Of a stretch of 7,357 nucleotides of DNA, positions 5,658 through 7,357 are shown piece by piece. The stretch covers positions 1-7,357 of the forward strand of contig CAMLDH010000195.1 in assembly GCA_946478765.1 (NCBI GenBank), given 5' to 3'. The DNA comes from an uncultured Oxalobacteraceae bacterium (GTDB taxonomy: Bacteria; Pseudomonadota; Gammaproteobacteria; Burkholderiales; Burkholderiaceae). A program made the translations under genes and the position numbers. The first letter of the stretch is position 1. Every line of letters starts with the position of its first letter. The notes under the pieces were generated by a model. It did not search any database, was not told the origin of the DNA, and saw nothing but the letters and a program-made list of their open reading frames with translations.

Positions 5658-6710
5658 TCAGTGCCGGTGGCGATGATGAATATCGGGGAAATGCGGATGG
5701 GTGTGCGTGAGCACTCCGTGCCAGTGGGGATGGCTATGCGGCTCCTTGCCATCCCACGCAAAGTCATGCTCATGCTGGTGGTGTGCGTCGTGACTGTGTG
5801 CATGCGCGTGCGACAACGGCACATGGGTATGCGCATGCGCGTGCTTTTCAGTCAGATGCAGCCAAATGCCGGCCCCCATCAGCACCGCTGCAATCCAGAA
5901 AATCAGGCTCGGCGTATCGCCTAGCATCAACAGTGAAATGACCGCTCCCGCAAAAGGCGCGACAGAAAAGTAGGCACCGGTTCTGGCTGTGCCGAGATGC
6001 CGCAGTGCCAGTACGAACAACACCAGGCTCAGGCCATAGCCACAAAAGCCGACCACGCCCGCAGTCAAGGCCGTGCGTATTTCAGGCATCGGCAAGCCAA
6101 GCGCGAGCGCAATCGACAGGTTGACCGCGCCCGCCACCAAGCCTTTGATCCCCGCGATTTGCACCGCATCGCTGGCCGATACCTTGCGCGTCAGATTGTT
6201 GTCGATTGCCCAGCACAGACAGGCGGCAACGATCGCCAGCGCCCCCCACGGCACGCCGAGCGCAGGCATCTGTTCCCAGGACAATAAAATTCCGGCCACG
6301 ATGATGAGCAGCATGCCGATAAAAATACGGCGGTCGAAGTTTTCCCTGAACACAAACCACGCCAGCATGGCCGTCAATACGCCTTCCATGTTCAGCAGCA
6401 ACGATGCCGACGATGCCGGCGTGCGTGTCAAGCCGATCATCAGCAGTACCGGCCCGGCAATACCGCCCGCCGCAATCGCGCCAGCGAGCCACGGCAGGTC
6501 GGGCGCGGTCAGGCGTGCCGATGCGTCCTGTTCAGTGCGGGAAATCAACGCGCGCAGGATGAACCACGCGAGCAAGCCGAGGCCGCTACCGAGATACAGC
6601 AATCCGGCCAGCGTCACCGGCGCGACTTGGCCGATCAGTATTTTGGAGAAAGGCGTACTGGCGCCGAATAGCGCGGCGGCCAGTAACGCATAGAGGATGC
6701 CTTTATGCAT
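5658..6710 (-). CDS. DMT-family (EamA) exporter with a histidine-rich C-terminal tail
   Basis: The 350-residue protein has two EamA repeats and about ten hydrophobic helices in residues 1-286. Conserved marks include the LFGASTPFSK segment in helix 1, the NMEGVLTAMLAWFVFRE block ending repeat 1, and APFAGAVISLLMLGD ending repeat 2. Residues 290-350 form a hydrophilic tail with 23 histidines, many as HxH, ending DIHHRHRH. DMT proteins with such tails are widespread in proteobacteria; the tail probably binds metal ions such as Ni, Co, Zn or Cu, but substrate and role are inferred. It lies in the inner membrane. ATG 6710 follows a perfect GGAGG at a 6-bp distance. An MFS transporter gene lies 124 bp upstream on the same strand. 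The gene converges with the integrase. Confidence 0.9.
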   Translation of the reverse strand: MHKGILYALLAAALFGASTPFSKILIGQVAPVTLAGLLYLGSGLGLLAWFILRALISRTEQDASARLTAPDLPWLAGAIAAGGIAGPVLLMIGLTRTPASSASLLLNMEGVLTAMLAWFVFRENFDRRIFIGMLLIIVAGILLSWEQMPALGVPWGALAIVAACLCWAIDNNLTRKVSASDAVQIAGIKGLVAGAVNLSIALALGLPMPEIRTALTAGVVGFCGYGLSLVLFVLALRHLGTARTGAYFSVAPFAGAVISLLMLGDTPSLIFWIAAVLMGAGIWLHLTEKHAHAHTHVPLSHAHAHSHDAHHQHEHDFAWDGKEPHSHPHWHGVLTHTHPHFPDIHHRHRH

Positions 6711-6716
6711 GGTGAT

Positions 6717-6721
6717 CCTCC
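6717..6721 (-). promoter_or_regulatory. Strong Shine-Dalgarno site of the DMT exporter
   Basis: On the minus strand GGAGG lies 6 bases before ATG 6710. This fixes the start of the exporter and contrasts with the weak or absent sites before the integrase and the small membrane protein. Confidence 0.85.
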
Positions 6722-6765
6722 AGCGTTGCGAGGCAGATACTTGATGCGAACTTGTTCATGAAAAT

Positions 6766-6784
6766 CGCCGCCGATAACGGCGCC
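6766..6784 (-). terminator. Weak hairpin between the MFS and DMT genes
   Basis: On the minus strand CGCCG, TTAT, CGGCG form a 5-bp stem with a 4-base loop (core 6769-6782), followed by GCGATTTTC. The T-run is short and displaced, so this is at best a weak terminator for the MFS gene. It might also be a leader structure of the DMT gene. Confidence 0.25.
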
Positions 6785-6834
6785 TTATCTGTAGAAGAGC
6801 ATCTGAAATCGTCGAACAGCATCACGTTATCTTG

Positions 6835-7357
6835 CTATTGCATTGACGCAGTCTCTTCAGGCGGTTGCACTTTCCGAAACATCCCAAGCAACAACAAATC
6901 GTAGACGATCTTCAGGCCACCGGCCACCACCAGCGGCCAGCCGAAGGTCGATGCGCTGAGCATGATGCCGGCCAGTAGCGGACTGGCCGCCGATGCCAGG
7001 CTGCGCGGCACCGCCGTGATGCTGGCCGCCGCCGCACGCTCTTCCGGCGGCACCACCGCCATCACATACGAACTGCGGGTCGGGACATCCATCTGCGACA
7101 GCGCACTACGCGCCAGCAGCAACGCGATGGCCCAGCCCAAGGTGGGCATGAACGGCACCAGGACCAGCAAAATGTTGGCCGGCAAATGCGTAAACACCAT
7201 CGTATTGACCAGCCCGAAGCGATCGGCGATCCGCACCGCCAGCAAATACGAGAACGCCGAGCATATTCCGGTCCAGAAAAAGATGGTGCCCGCCAGTAGC
7301 ATGGATAGCTGGAATTTCTGGAGCAGCCACAACGCAACCATTGCCTGTACCACGAAG
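6835..7357 (-). CDS. MFS transporter, C-terminal half (cut by right edge)
   Basis: The frame is open to the right edge and ends at a TAG at 6837-6835; about 174 C-terminal residues are visible. They contain five or six hydrophobic helices in the pattern of the second half of a major facilitator protein. A loop RIADRFGLVNT matches the conserved MFS cytoplasmic loop, and the sequence MDVPTRSSYVMAVVPPEER followed by an Arg/Ser/Ala-rich helix (ITAVPRSLASAASPLLAG) is typical of drug or metabolite efflux-type members. The N-terminal half, and so the substrate group, cannot be seen. The GTG at 7353 is internal, not the real start. The DMT gene lies downstream on the same strand and could be co-transcribed, but the 124-bp gap with a weak hairpin argues for separate control. 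Confidence 0.85.
   Translation of the reverse strand, partial: FVVQAMVALWLLQKFQLSMLLAGTIFFWTGICSAFSYLLAVRIADRFGLVNTMVFTHLPANILLVLVPFMPTLGWAIALLLARSALSQMDVPTRSSYVMAVVPPEERAAAASITAVPRSLASAASPLLAGIMLSASTFGWPLVVAGGLKIVYDLLLLGMFRKVQPPEETASMQ

Noticed and set aside
5740..5850. Low-complexity GT/CA-rich stretch that looks like a simple repeat
   Set aside because: It is explained by the histidine codons of the DMT tail on the minus strand.
6073..6693. Plus-strand frame of 206 codons
   Set aside because: It is the antisense shadow of the DMT exporter, which has clear membrane helices and a strong ribosome binding site.

Overview
The window reads like an accessory stretch on the chromosome of a betaproteobacterium, probably of the order Burkholderiales. 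This is inferred from GC-rich codon use in the main genes and from the gene families present: a KfrA-type protein beside a tyrosine recombinase, a PHA-synthase-fold hydrolase and a His-tailed DMT exporter. No rRNA, tRNA or other marker gene is present, so the placement is tentative. The first kilobase is visibly richer in A+T than the rest and looks recently acquired.

Layout. Positions 1-1250 hold the tail of a gene entering from the left edge, a small orphan three-helix membrane protein, and a short remnant of an unrecognised gene. Positions 1254-1408 hold an ordered array of two short repeated motifs. Next to it, on the minus strand, is a truncated IS630-family transposase (about 1473-1877), so this part is mobile-element debris. 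Only 18 bp away lies an intact minus-strand gene (1896-3047) for an alpha/beta hydrolase with the fold and signature blocks of poly(3-hydroxyalkanoate) synthase (PhaC), but with a serine where the polymerases carry their catalytic cysteine.

The centre is a divergent pair. A KfrA-like coiled-coil DNA-binding protein (minus strand, 4262-3213) faces an intact tyrosine recombinase (plus strand, 4405-5601). They share a very A+T-rich 142-bp intergenic region with two perfect inverted repeats and extra half-sites. A consensus TATAAT box for each direction lies in or over one of the inverted repeats. The simplest reading is a self-regulated recombinase module in which the KfrA-like protein controls its own gene and the integrase.

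The right part is more ordinary chromosome: an EamA/DMT-family exporter with a 61-residue tail containing 23 histidines (6710-5658), and upstream of it the C-terminal half of an MFS transporter that runs off the right edge. Both are on the minus strand, 124 bp apart. The integrase and the DMT gene converge with a 56-bp gap.

The points most worth following are the KfrA/integrase pair with its palindromic control region, the Cys-to-Ser PhaC-like enzyme, and the ordered repeat array at 1254-1408.
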